A stretch of DNA of 18,556 nt. Source: CAZNVB01 sp964576265. Lineage in GTDB: Bacteria; Acidobacteriota; Aminicenantia; Aminicenantales; UBA8522. Shown here piece by piece: positions 1 through 6,735 of this stretch (within the stretch, counting starts at the first letter, position 1; each line of letters opens with the position of its first letter). A program made the position numbers and the translations under genes. The stretch covers positions 1 through 18,556 of the forward strand of contig CAZNVB010000055.1 of the NCBI GenBank assembly GCA_964576265.1, given 5' to 3'. The notes under the pieces are model-generated. The model saw only the letters and a program-made list of their open reading frames with translations, did not search any database and was not told the DNA's origin.

Positions 1-1528
1 GTTCATGGACGAGGGCCATGGAGCGGATGCGGCGCTGGGATTCGCGGAAGGCTTCGAGGACGACGGGGTCCTGGATGCGGCGGGCCTGAAGGTTGAGCAG
101 CGACGAGATGACCTGCATGTTGTTCTTCACCCGGTGATGAAGCTCTTTCAAGAGGGCTTCCTTCTCCTCCAGGGATCTTTTGATCTGCGCTTCGGATTTT
201 TTGCGGTGAATGGCCATGGCTACCTGCTCGGAGACGAACCTCAGGACGTCTTTCTCTTCTTCGGTGTAGCGGACTCCCTCCGAGTAAGTCTGAACGACGA
301 GCGCCCCGATCGTCTTGTTTTCGACGACGAGCGGCACGCCGAGCCAGTCGATGGAAGGCGCGCCGATCAATTCGACCTCGCCGCGGCTTTCGAGTTCGGC
401 GAAAACCTGGGGGGAAGCGAGGAGAGGCCGACCCGTCCGGATCACATATTCGGTCAGGCCGCGTCCCGGCTTTTTCGGCGCCGGCGGAGGGTCGAATTCA
501 TCGACGAAATAGGGGAAGCTCAGAGTCTCATCCTGATGATTGTAAAGAGCGATATAAAAGTTCCTGGCCGGCATGAGATCGGCAATGATCATATGGATCG
601 ACCGATAGAGATCCTCCAGGCTCTCGGTCGAGCTGACGGCGCCCGAGATCCGAAGAAGCGATTCCCGCAGGAGATCGATTTTCCTGCGCTCGGTGATATC
701 GCGAATCAAGGCCAAAACGGCCGGTCGGTTGCCGTATTGGATCAAGCTGGAGTTGACCTCGACAAAGATGCCGCTTCCGTCTTTCTTCCGCAGGCGGATT
801 TCGCATTTGGCCGGCGCTTGTTGCCCCGCGATCCGGCTGTCATAGAAGGCTTCCACGGTTGCGACTTGGTCGGGAAAAAGAAATTCCGCAAATCGGCGCC
901 CTGTAATCTCCTCCGGAGTATACCCGCCAAGGCTGGCGAGTAGAGGGTTGGCAAACCCGATTGTCTTGTCCTGAATGATTGCGATTCCGTCGCTCGCCCG
1001 GTTGACTAAGCTGCGGTAATTCGCCTCGCTTTCCCGGAGAGCCTGTTCGGCCCTGACCCGGTCGGTAATATCAAGCGTAAAAACGACGACTCGGGAAACC
1101 GGTCGGCCGGATTCGAGAAGGGGCGAGATAAAATGGACATAATGACGATCTTCGATCCCTTCCTCGTAGCGCACCGGCTTTCTCAATCGGACGGCTTCTT
1201 CGATCCTGGATTTTCTTTGTTCGGGGGAAGGTGCGGCCAAAAGACGGGTATAGGCCTCGCCGACGATCTTCTCTTGTTCCCGTGCCAAGAAGCCGGCCAG
1301 AGCCTTATTGGCCAGAAGGATTGAGCCTTTTCGACTGAGAAGGCAAGCCGGATGAGGGAGGGAATCAAGGAAAGCGCCCAGCAAGGCGTCGCTTCTTCGG
1401 AGTCCTTTCATAATGCGAGCCGGCTTGGCTTCCGTGGAACTAAAGAGAGTTGACCTCCGAGACGAGGCTGAAGAGCGGGCGCCGACTTTCCTCACGGAAC
1501 GTCCGGCCCTTTTTCTTGAAGACGCCAT
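1..1528 (-). CDS. PAS-PAS-GAF sensor histidine kinase (HisKA_2 type), 3' end cut by the window edge
   Basis: This is a sensor kinase that would autophosphorylate on histidine and pass the phosphate to a response regulator not present here. The reading frame is open for 509 codons to the left edge. Counted from the ATG at 1528, a first PAS domain spans about residues 45-155, a second about 168-280 (it ends in the typical IRDITERRKI), and a GAF domain about 290-440. The dimerisation/phosphoacceptor helix follows, with ELHHRVKNNMQ near residues 462-472, the H-box of the HisKA_2/HWE-like families. The ATPase domain lies beyond the window. I see no membrane segment, so it is probably cytoplasmic. 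The start is uncertain. ATG 1528 has GAGGA about 12 bases upstream and adds a 39-residue Arg/Ser-rich leader; ATG 1411 begins directly at the PAS domain but lacks a Shine-Dalgarno. It lies 363 bases downstream of the hydrogenase operon on the same strand; a regulatory link is only conjecture. Confidence 0.85.
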   Translation of the reverse strand, partial: MASSRKRAGRSVRKVGARSSASSRRSTLFSSTEAKPARIMKGLRRSDALLGAFLDSLPHPACLLSRKGSILLANKALAGFLAREQEKIVGEAYTRLLAAPSPEQRKSRIEEAVRLRKPVRYEEGIEDRHYVHFISPLLESGRPVSRVVVFTLDITDRVRAEQALRESEANYRSLVNRASDGIAIIQDKTIGFANPLLASLGGYTPEEITGRRFAEFLFPDQVATVEAFYDSRIAGQQAPAKCEIRLRKKDGSGIFVEVNSSLIQYGNRPAVLALIRDITERRKIDLLRESLLRISGAVSSTESLEDLYRSIHMIIADLMPARNFYIALYNHQDETLSFPYFVDEFDPPPAPKKPGRGLTEYVIRTGRPLLASPQVFAELESRGEVELIGAPSIDWLGVPLVVENKTIGALVVQTYSEGVRYTEEEKDVLRFVSEQVAMAIHRKKSEAQIKRSLEEKEALLKELHHRVKNNMQVISSLLNLQARRIQDPVVLEAFRESQRRIRSMALVHE

Positions 1529-1591
1529 CGGTGAAACGGGTCCTCTCCCTGAAATTCGAAAAGACCGCTTTCTATCATGGACCGCAAGGAA

Positions 1592-1670
1592 GAAAAAGAA
1601 ATCGCCCTAAGGTGTGATTCGGGGGGTGATTTTTTGTCCTTTCGGATCACCTTAAAAGGCGATCTTTTTC
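1592..1670. terminator. Imperfect ~30-bp inverted repeat, terminator- or attenuator-like
   Basis: The arms 1592-1621 and 1643-1670 are complementary over almost their full length (GAAAAAGA..TCGCC..TAAGGTG..ATTCG against its reverse complement, with short bulges), around a 21-base loop. Both outer ends are A-rich on one strand and T-rich on the other, so a transcript in either direction would end in a stem followed by U-rich sequence. It lies downstream of the hydrogenase operon and upstream of the kinase gene on the same strand. It could therefore end the operon transcript or act as a leader structure for the kinase. Stem stability was judged by eye. Confidence 0.45.
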
Positions 1671-1675
1671 TCATG

Positions 1676-1830
1676 TCCGTCGACGAGCGGCGCGAGGCCG
1701 CGAGCCTTGGCCCGACGAGCCGCTCGTCGAGAGTTCCAAGGGGGAGTCCCCCGCTTAGTCGCAGGGCGGGGTTTCATCCTCCGCCTGTTTATTTCCGGAG
1801 GCACCGAAACAGCGGAGGTTCTTTTGGGGA
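1676..1830. repeat. Hairpin-rich intergenic sequence, no gene seen
   Basis: This part of the 1529-1891 gap holds a perfect 12-bp inverted repeat (TCGACGAGCGGC at 1680-1691, reverse complement at 1719-1730). A compact GGGGG-AG-TCCCCC hairpin follows near 1740-1753. GGCGG/CCGCC and CCTCCG/CGGAGG pairings lie between about 1765 and 1805. The short open frames crossing it are compositionally poor and run through the palindromes, so I do not call them genes. It may be a dispersed repeat or a structured RNA; nothing here identifies a known family. Confidence 0.4.
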
Positions 1831-1891
1831 GGATCAAAGTGGCCGGACAGGCCTATAATGTAGAATAACCTGCCCAGCCGATGTTCTGTAT

Positions 1892-2590
1892 TTAGCGCCT
1901 TTTTGTTTTGCTCGCCTTATAGAGCAGCAGGCTCCTTTTCTCTCCGGCTCTGACGGGTTGAAGGCACGGCGCGTTTTTTATGTTCTTTTTCCAGAGGCGA
2001 AGAATGTCTCGGGCCAGCTTCATCGCCGCTTTCTTGGTGACCCGGGACGTCGGCCGGTTCCAGGCGACGAGCTGCGGTTCGATGCCGACGACAATAACGC
2101 GGCACTTCACACTCTGTTCGAGATAGCGGATGAGGTGGGTAAGGGGGATGCGGTGGGTCGAGAGGTCCTCGCGGCGGATTTTTCTCCTTTCGACGAGAAA
2201 GATTTCGCCGGGTTCGCGGCCGCCCAACGAGGCATCGATGATCAGGACATGGGTCGGCCGGAAGCGGCGGATGATGCCCATGGCGTTCTCGGGCGCTTCT
2301 CCGGCCTCCAGGACCTCGATCGGCTGAAGCGGGACTTTTTTCAAGGCGGATCGTCCCTTGCGTTTCTTTGCTCGGCCGAGTTCTTCCCGGAGAATCCTGG
2401 CGCAGAGCAAGCCGGCTCCGTCGTCGGCCCGATCCGGATTTCCGATGCCGAGGACAAAAAGGCGCTCCGCCCTTTCGAATTCTCGGCCAACCGCCTCCCG
2501 CCAACTCGCTCCCGCAGTCTCAGAGGGCCGGACCCGCGCGCTTTTCCCGGGGACTTTTTTCCTGGAACCTGGAGAAGGGGATTTCCCCAT
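1892..2590 (-). CDS. [NiFe]-hydrogenase maturation endopeptidase (HycI/HyaD-like)
   Basis: This family removes the C-terminal tail of the hydrogenase large subunit after nickel insertion, allowing the active site to close. The signature LGIGNPDRADDGAG lies at residues 47-60, followed by EAGEAPEN near 95-102, IIDASLGGREPGE near 117-129, STHRIPL at 144-150 and VVGIEP near 167-172. By analogy with HycI, the probable nickel-recognition residues are an Asp in the DD pair (56-57), Asp119 and His146. At 232 residues it is longer than the usual 150-165: about 42 basic, low-complexity residues precede the catalytic fold, with a shorter basic tail at the end. No good Shine-Dalgarno precedes the ATG and no alternative start codon precedes the first motif, so the start is moderately sure. 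It is the last gene of the operon, 15 bases after the NuoI-like gene. Its expected substrate is the large subunit encoded at 3987-5189. Confidence 0.9.
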   Translation of the reverse strand: MGKSPSPGSRKKVPGKSARVRPSETAGASWREAVGREFERAERLFVLGIGNPDRADDGAGLLCARILREELGRAKKRKGRSALKKVPLQPIEVLEAGEAPENAMGIIRRFRPTHVLIIDASLGGREPGEIFLVERRKIRREDLSTHRIPLTHLIRYLEQSVKCRVIVVGIEPQLVAWNRPTSRVTKKAAMKLARDILRLWKKNIKNAPCLQPVRAGEKRSLLLYKASKTKRR

Positions 2591-2605
2591 GAGGATTTCG
2601 GAGGA

Positions 2606-3031
2606 TTAGCTCTTCGCTTCCGAGGCAGAGGAGACCGGCGGGGCCGCTTTCGGCTTGGGCGTCGCCTTGACGTACTCCCATTCCTTCTTCAACTCCCAGC
2701 GGCTCGAAGCCGAAATCTCGAAGAGATGGTCCATTTCCATCGCCTTCGGCGTTGTCGGGCAGGAATCGACGCACTGGGCGCAGTGGATGCAGCGGTCGTT
2801 GTGGATGATCATCTTGAACGTTTTTTCGGCCTCGTTGACCGTCAGGATGTCGATCGCCTCGGCCGGGCAGTCCCGGGCGCAGGCCCGGCAGACGATGCAC
2901 AGCTCGGGGTGGAGGAAGGGCGTGCCGCGAAAGTCGGGCGGCGGCTCGAGCTTCTTGAACGGATAATCCACCGTAGCGGGCTTTTTGAAGAGATGGCGGA
3001 TGATCTCGGGAAGAAACGCGGCGATTCTCAT
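2606..3031 (-). CDS. NuoI-like polyferredoxin subunit of group 4 [NiFe] hydrogenase
   Basis: This electron-transfer subunit of 141 residues carries two [4Fe-4S] clusters. It links the catalytic subunits to the electron carrier on the cytoplasmic side. Two classic ferredoxin motifs are visible: Cys45, 48, 51 and 55 (CIVCRACARDCP) and Cys81, 84, 87 and 91 (CIHCAQCVDSCP). The N-terminus (FLPEIIRHLFKKPATVDYPF) resembles the membrane-surface segment of NuoI, HycF and EchF proteins; the C-terminal 20 residues are Ala/Pro/Lys-rich and probably disordered. The start ATG overlaps the stop of the NuoH-like gene in an ATGA junction, indicating translational coupling. The same frame stays open far upstream, but that part is a shadow of the NuoH-like gene. 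No NADH-module gene is nearby, so I infer that the electron donor or acceptor is a soluble ferredoxin. Confidence 0.93.
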   Translation of the reverse strand: MRIAAFLPEIIRHLFKKPATVDYPFKKLEPPPDFRGTPFLHPELCIVCRACARDCPAEAIDILTVNEAEKTFKMIIHNDRCIHCAQCVDSCPTTPKAMEMDHLFEISASSRWELKKEWEYVKATPKPKAAPPVSSASEAKS

Positions 3032-3999
3032 AGGAAAAACCCCTTGACGAGGATGGTGATGAGGAGCTGCAGCACGGCCAGAGGAGCGAGATATTTCCAG
3101 GCGAAGCTGATGACCTGGTCGATCCGAATGCGCGATGTCAGGGCCCGGATCACCGAGAGCAGGAAGATGACAAAAAGAGTCTTGAGGATGAAATTCAGGA
3201 GGCCGGGAATGAGGCCGCCGGGGAAACCCCCCAGAAAAACGGCTGCCAGAAGTCCGCTCCCGGCCACCATTTCGACGTCCGTCATCAGTCGAAATAGAGC
3301 CAATTTTTTCCCTGAATATTCCGTGAACGTGCCGCCGACGATTTCCGTCTCGGCATGGGGGATGTCGAACGGCGTCCTCTCGAGCTTGGCCTGAAGGCAG
3401 ATGACGGCCACGATGAAACCGATGAGGTTGACGAGAAGAAACGCCGGCTTGGCCTGGAAAAAGGCGGCGATCTCGACCAGCCGCCAGGAGCCGGCGAGGA
3501 TCGCCGGGCCGAGGACGGCGAGAAAAAGCGGCACTTCGTAGCCGAAAAGCATGGTCAGCACCCGGGCCCCACCGATGGTCGAGAAAAAGCTGGTCGAGGA
3601 CCAGGCGGCCAGGAAAAAGATCAGTGTCGGAAGGGTCAGAATATATAGGAGGACGATGATGTCGCCGGAAAAAGAGTTGGGGCTCGACTGAACGGGGTCG
3701 TAGTGCCAGAGCGGGAGAAGCAGCATGGCGGTCGAAACGGCGGCGATTCCGAAAACAGGAAGAAGGGTGAAAAGGGTCTTGTCCGCTCGCTCGGGGACGA
3801 TGTCTTCCTTGGACATGAGCTTGAGGAAGTCGGCGACGGGCTGGAGGATTCCCCAGCGTCCGGTGTGGGTCGGGCCCATCCGGTTCTGAAGCCGGGCATA
3901 GATTTTCCGGTCGAACCATTCGCAGAACGTCGAATAGATGAAGAGGAAAAGGGCGCCCGGGTAGACGAAAATATAGAGCAGGGGCTTCAGAACGGCCAC
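3028..3999 (-). CDS. NuoH-like membrane anchor subunit of group 4 [NiFe] hydrogenase (HycD/EchB/MbhM family)
   Basis: This is the integral membrane subunit that docks the hydrophilic hydrogenase arm and connects it to the ion-translocating modules. With the GTG start it has 323 residues and about eight hydrophobic segments. Family marks are CEWFDRKIYARLQNRMGP near residues 26-43, the cytoplasmic loop GILQPVADFLKLMSKED near 50-66, and ERTPFDIPHAETEIVGG near 207-223 followed by EYSGKK, the equivalent of the acidic NuoH loop. The GTG at 3999-3997 is preceded by AAAGGA at ideal spacing. It is preferred over an in-frame ATG at 4032 that would overlap the NuoD-like gene by 46 bases and has no ribosome site. 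With GTG the overlap is 13 bases. The stop overlaps the next start (ATGA). Confidence 0.92.
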   Translation of the reverse strand: MAVLKPLLYIFVYPGALFLFIYSTFCEWFDRKIYARLQNRMGPTHTGRWGILQPVADFLKLMSKEDIVPERADKTLFTLLPVFGIAAVSTAMLLLPLWHYDPVQSSPNSFSGDIIVLLYILTLPTLIFFLAAWSSTSFFSTIGGARVLTMLFGYEVPLFLAVLGPAILAGSWRLVEIAAFFQAKPAFLLVNLIGFIVAVICLQAKLERTPFDIPHAETEIVGGTFTEYSGKKLALFRLMTDVEMVAGSGLLAAVFLGGFPGGLIPGLLNFILKTLFVIFLLSVIRALTSRIRIDQVISFAWKYLAPLAVLQLLITILVKGFFL

Positions 4000-5189
4000 G
4001 GGACATCCTTTTTCGGCGGGGTTTTCTTCCACCGCTCTTGCGCCAGCCGGCGCAGATAGCTCATCGTCAGGATTTTTTCCTCCCCGCTCCGCCCATTGAC
4101 CAGAGCGACTGTCCGCTCGGCGCAGCAGATACAGGGGTCGATAGCGGCGAAGATCAGAGGGATATCGGCGATGTAGCCGTTTTTAAGCATGACGATCGTC
4201 GCCGGGTAATTGGCGAGTGTCGGAGCCCGCACTTTTAACCGCTCCGGTTTGTCCGTTCCGTTGGACTTGATGTAATGGATGTTTTCGCCGCGCGGCGCTT
4301 CATACCGGCTGACGACCTCGTTCGGTTTGGCCCGGCGCGGCGCCCTGACCGCCACCGGCCCGTCCGGGAGGTTTTTGAGCAGGTACTCGATGATGTTGTA
4401 GCTCTGCATCAGCTCTTTGACTCGGACGACGACGCGTCCCAGGACGTCGCAGGTCGTGGCGGTACAGACTTCGAAGGGGACTTCGGCGTACATGCCGTAA
4501 GGGTCATCCTTGCGGACGTCAAAAGGGATGTCCGACGCGCGGGCGGTCGGTCCGACGGCGCAGAGCGCCAAAGCGTCCTCTTTGGAGAGATAGCCTACGC
4601 CGGCGATCCGGGCGACGAACGACGGTTCGTTCGCCCCGATCTTGAAATAGTATTCGCTTCGCTTCCGCAGGAGGTCCAGAGAATCGAGGATTTTTTTCTT
4701 TTGCAGCTCGTCGATGTCCCGGCGGACGCCACCGAGCGTATTGATGGCGTAGTGGACACGGTTTCCGGAGATTATCTCCAGGATGTCCATGACGACTTCC
4801 CGGTCGCGCCAGGTATACATGAAGAACGTATCGAACCCGGCTTCGTGGCCGGCGACGCCCAGCCAGAGGAGGTGGCTGTGGACGCGCTCGAGTTCGGCGA
4901 CGAGGTAGCGAAGGTAGACTCCGCGCCGCGGAGGCTCGACTTCCATGAGTTTTTCGACTCCCTGGGTGTAACAGGTCGAATGAGAATGAGAACAGATCCC
5001 GCAGATCCGCTCGGTGAGATAGATATTTTGAATCCAAGTTCTCTCTTCGGCCAGTTTTTCTATTCCGCGGTGGTTGTAGCCGAGCCGGATATCGGCGTCC
5101 CGGATGACCTCCCCCTCCAGAGTCATCCGCAGACTGATCGGCTCCTTGAGCGCGGGGTGCTGGGGGCCGATGGGGACGGTGAACTTCAT
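3987..5189 (-). CDS. Group 4 [NiFe]-hydrogenase large (catalytic) subunit, NuoD-like
   Basis: This 400-residue protein carries the Ni-Fe active site and would interconvert protons and H2. The N-terminal GPQHPALKEP resembles NuoD and group 4 large subunits. The L1 motif RICGICSHSH supplies Cys63 and Cys66, with His70. The L2 motif DPCICCAER near the C-terminus supplies Cys353 and Cys356. All four nickel ligands are therefore present, which separates it from NuoD of complex I, where they are lost. An additional Cys355 sits inside L2. A 41-residue tail follows Arg359, matching the position where HycI-type proteases cut after the L2 Arg/His; the protease is the last gene of this operon. The start ATG overlaps the stop of the NuoC-like gene (ATGA), and the 3' end overlaps the NuoH-like start. 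The exact group 4 subgroup cannot be assigned by eye. Confidence 0.95.
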   Translation of the reverse strand: MKFTVPIGPQHPALKEPISLRMTLEGEVIRDADIRLGYNHRGIEKLAEERTWIQNIYLTERICGICSHSHSTCYTQGVEKLMEVEPPRRGVYLRYLVAELERVHSHLLWLGVAGHEAGFDTFFMYTWRDREVVMDILEIISGNRVHYAINTLGGVRRDIDELQKKKILDSLDLLRKRSEYYFKIGANEPSFVARIAGVGYLSKEDALALCAVGPTARASDIPFDVRKDDPYGMYAEVPFEVCTATTCDVLGRVVVRVKELMQSYNIIEYLLKNLPDGPVAVRAPRRAKPNEVVSRYEAPRGENIHYIKSNGTDKPERLKVRAPTLANYPATIVMLKNGYIADIPLIFAAIDPCICCAERTVALVNGRSGEEKILTMSYLRRLAQERWKKTPPKKDVPWPF

Positions 5190-5659
5190 GGCTTTCCTCC
5201 CGGGATTTTTTCCGGCGGGCGCTCGAACTTCCAGTCCTTGCGGAGGGGATAGTTTCCCGCCGGCCAGTCGTCGGGGGTGATGAGAGGCCGCGGATCGGGG
5301 ATGTGATCCACGACGAGGCCGAACATGTCCTGGAGCTCTCTCTCATAAAAAATCGCCCCGGGGATGACGGGGCAGATGGATTCAACATGCGGGTTTGACT
5401 TAGGAATTTGGGTCCGGACATTGAGCTGGGCATGAGGTTTGGCGAAGTGATAAAGAATCTCGAAGGATTCGCCGAGATCGACGCCGCTGATGGTCGCGAC
5501 ATGAGAAAAGTCCAGGGATTCCTTGAGGGCTTTGACCGTGTCTAAAAGATGGGCCGGTTCGACCCGGAAAAAGATCCGCCGGACGGCCGGGTTCGCGATC
5601 TCGAGAATTTTTTCGCCGAGCAGCGTCTTCAATTGTTCGATAAGATCCGAGTCGCTCAT
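5186..5659 (-). CDS. NuoC-like subunit of group 4 [NiFe] hydrogenase
   Basis: This 157-residue hydrophilic subunit corresponds to NuoC, EchD and the N-terminal part of HycE. It packs against the large subunit and helps assembly. The C-terminal half holds the family signature YERELQDMFGLVVDHIPDPR near residues 104-123, followed by PDDWPAGNYPLRKDW, as in 30-kDa complex I subunits. The N-terminal half is the usual alpha/beta fold with HVATISGVDLGESFEILYHF. The ATG at 5659 is chosen because GAGG precedes it by five bases and it lies ten bases after the NuoB-like stop. The longer frame upstream reads through the NuoB-like gene in another frame and is not expected to be used. The stop overlaps the next gene by four bases (ATGA). 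Confidence 0.92.
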   Translation of the reverse strand: MSDSDLIEQLKTLLGEKILEIANPAVRRIFFRVEPAHLLDTVKALKESLDFSHVATISGVDLGESFEILYHFAKPHAQLNVRTQIPKSNPHVESICPVIPGAIFYERELQDMFGLVVDHIPDPRPLITPDDWPAGNYPLRKDWKFERPPEKIPGGKP

Positions 5660-5669
5660 TCTTGCCTCG

Positions 5670-6089
5670 TCAGAGTTTTCCCAGGAGCTTGACCACGCCG
5701 TCGAGGATGGCGTCCGGCCGAGCGGGGCAGCCTGGGACATAGATATCCACGGGAATGACTTGGTCGAGTCCGCCCATAATATTATAAGCACCCCGGTAGA
5801 CGCAACCCGACATGGCACAGGCTCCGACGGCGATAACGAATTTCGGGTCCGGCGTCTGCTCATAGATGCGGACGATCCGGTCCTTGATCTGCCGGGTTAC
5901 CGGGCCGGTGGAGATGATGACGTCGGCGTGGCGCGGGGTCGCCTTGAGGAGGACGCCGAGCCGCTCGACGTCGAAGCGGGGAGTCAGAGCGGCGACAATC
6001 TCGATATCGCAGGCGTTGCAGGCGCCCGAGTTGAGGTGGAGGATCCAGGGCGATTTTTTTCGCGACCAGCGGACGACTCTTTCCAGCAT
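5670..6089 (-). CDS. [NiFe]-hydrogenase small subunit, NuoB-like (HycG/EchC/MbhJ family)
   Basis: This 139-residue subunit carries the [4Fe-4S] cluster next to the Ni-Fe site. Probable cluster ligands are Cys24 and Cys27 (GACNACDIE), Cys91 (VGACAMSGC) and Cys121 (VPGCPARPD). The first pair is spaced CxxC as in hydrogenase small subunits, whereas complex I NuoB has adjacent cysteines (CC). This is independent support for hydrogenase function. There is no Tat signal peptide and no medial or distal cluster domain, as expected for the short group 4 small subunits that face the cytoplasm. It starts one base after the NuoA-like stop, so translation is probably coupled, and the NuoC-like gene follows after ten bases. 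Confidence 0.94.
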   Translation of the reverse strand: MLERVVRWSRKKSPWILHLNSGACNACDIEIVAALTPRFDVERLGVLLKATPRHADVIISTGPVTRQIKDRIVRIYEQTPDPKFVIAVGACAMSGCVYRGAYNIMGGLDQVIPVDIYVPGCPARPDAILDGVVKLLGKL

Positions 6090-6090
6090 C

Positions 6091-6423
6091 TCAGTCCCTC
6101 GTGATGAGCGCCATGATCGAAAGAAAAATCATAAGCAGGTAAAGGATGGCCAGGAAAACGATTTTTCCGCCTGGAACAGTGGCGATGACCAGGGCGGCGA
6201 CGTGCATCATGGTAAAGAAAAGGGCGATGAAAAAGAACAGCCGGTAGCCGAATTGGAGCTTCACTCCGGGAAGATCCTCGCCGCAGGCGTAGGTCTCGAG
6301 CTTTCCGCCCTGCTTTTTCAGCTTGGGCGCCATCCGGCTACCAAGGGCATAGAGAAGAAACCCCAGGCCGAGGAAGATCAGGAAGGCGACGGGCGGCGAG
6401 ATCAGGAAATCGAACTTGCTCAT
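6091..6423 (-). CDS. NuoA-like small membrane subunit
   Basis: This 110-residue protein has three predicted membrane helices, about residues 10-28, 57-82 and 86-106. The loop between helix 1 and helix 2 contains LETYACGEDLPG, the equivalent of the YECG.xP motif of NuoA/chain 3 of complex I. The following helix FGYRLFFFIALFFTMMHVAALVI aligns with the NuoA helix that normally reads F.FDVE. Here the acidic pair of that helix is missing and MHVAA stands in its place. In complex I this subunit lies at the junction of the NuoH subunit and the hydrophilic arm. NuoA homologues are not part of the classical Hyc, Hyf or Ech gene sets as I know them, which makes its presence informative. It sits between NuoK-like and NuoB-like genes, with AAAGGA ahead of the ATG. 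Confidence 0.8.
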   Translation of the reverse strand: MSKFDFLISPPVAFLIFLGLGFLLYALGSRMAPKLKKQGGKLETYACGEDLPGVKLQFGYRLFFFIALFFTMMHVAALVIATVPGGKIVFLAILYLLMIFLSIMALITRD

Positions 6424-6426
6424 CTC

Positions 6427-6735
6427 TTATCCTTTGAGTTTCGTCAGCCGGCGGATGTCCAGGCTCCCGGTCTGGCGGTAGATGTTGATGATGATGGCCA
6501 GGGCGGTGGCGACGACGCTGACTTCGACGACGATAAACGTCACCGTGATCGCCTGGGCGATAAGAAGGTGGCTCTTAGCAAAACCCGTGGCCACGAGCGC
6601 CAGGCTGACGCCCTTGCTCAGGACTTCGATGCCGATAAACAGTTTGATCAAGTTGCGCATGGCGAGAAGGCCGTAGAGGCCGATGAAAACCAGGGCGGCG
6701 GCGAAGCCGATATAGAGAAACCAGGCGCTATTCAT
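6427..6735 (-). CDS. NuoK/MrpC/HyfE-like membrane subunit
   Basis: This 102-residue protein has three membrane helices and belongs to the NuoK/MrpC/MbhG family, which forms part of the ion channel between the NuoH-like and antiporter-like subunits. GLYGLLAMRNLIKLFIGIEV near residues 19-38 is the family core. Glu37 and Glu71 sit at the positions of the two essential membrane glutamates of NuoK. The ATG at 6735 overlaps the end of the preceding gene (ATGAATAG), and a longer frame upstream is only a shadow of that gene. The NuoA-like gene starts three bases after its stop. Confidence 0.9.
   Translation of the reverse strand: MNSAWFLYIGFAAALVFIGLYGLLAMRNLIKLFIGIEVLSKGVSLALVATGFAKSHLLIAQAITVTFIVVEVSVVATALAIIINIYRQTGSLDIRRLTKLKG

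Noticed and set aside
1577..1858. Plus-strand 93-codon open frame in the kinase-hydrogenase gap
   Set aside because: It reads straight through the inverted repeats, and its composition follows the palindromes rather than protein-like usage.
1854..1859. TATAAT on the plus strand
   Set aside because: No -35 lies at the right distance and no plus-strand gene follows.
1958..3394. 478-codon plus-strand open frame
   Set aside because: It runs antisense to the protease, NuoI-like and NuoH-like genes and has no recognisable motif or ribosome site.
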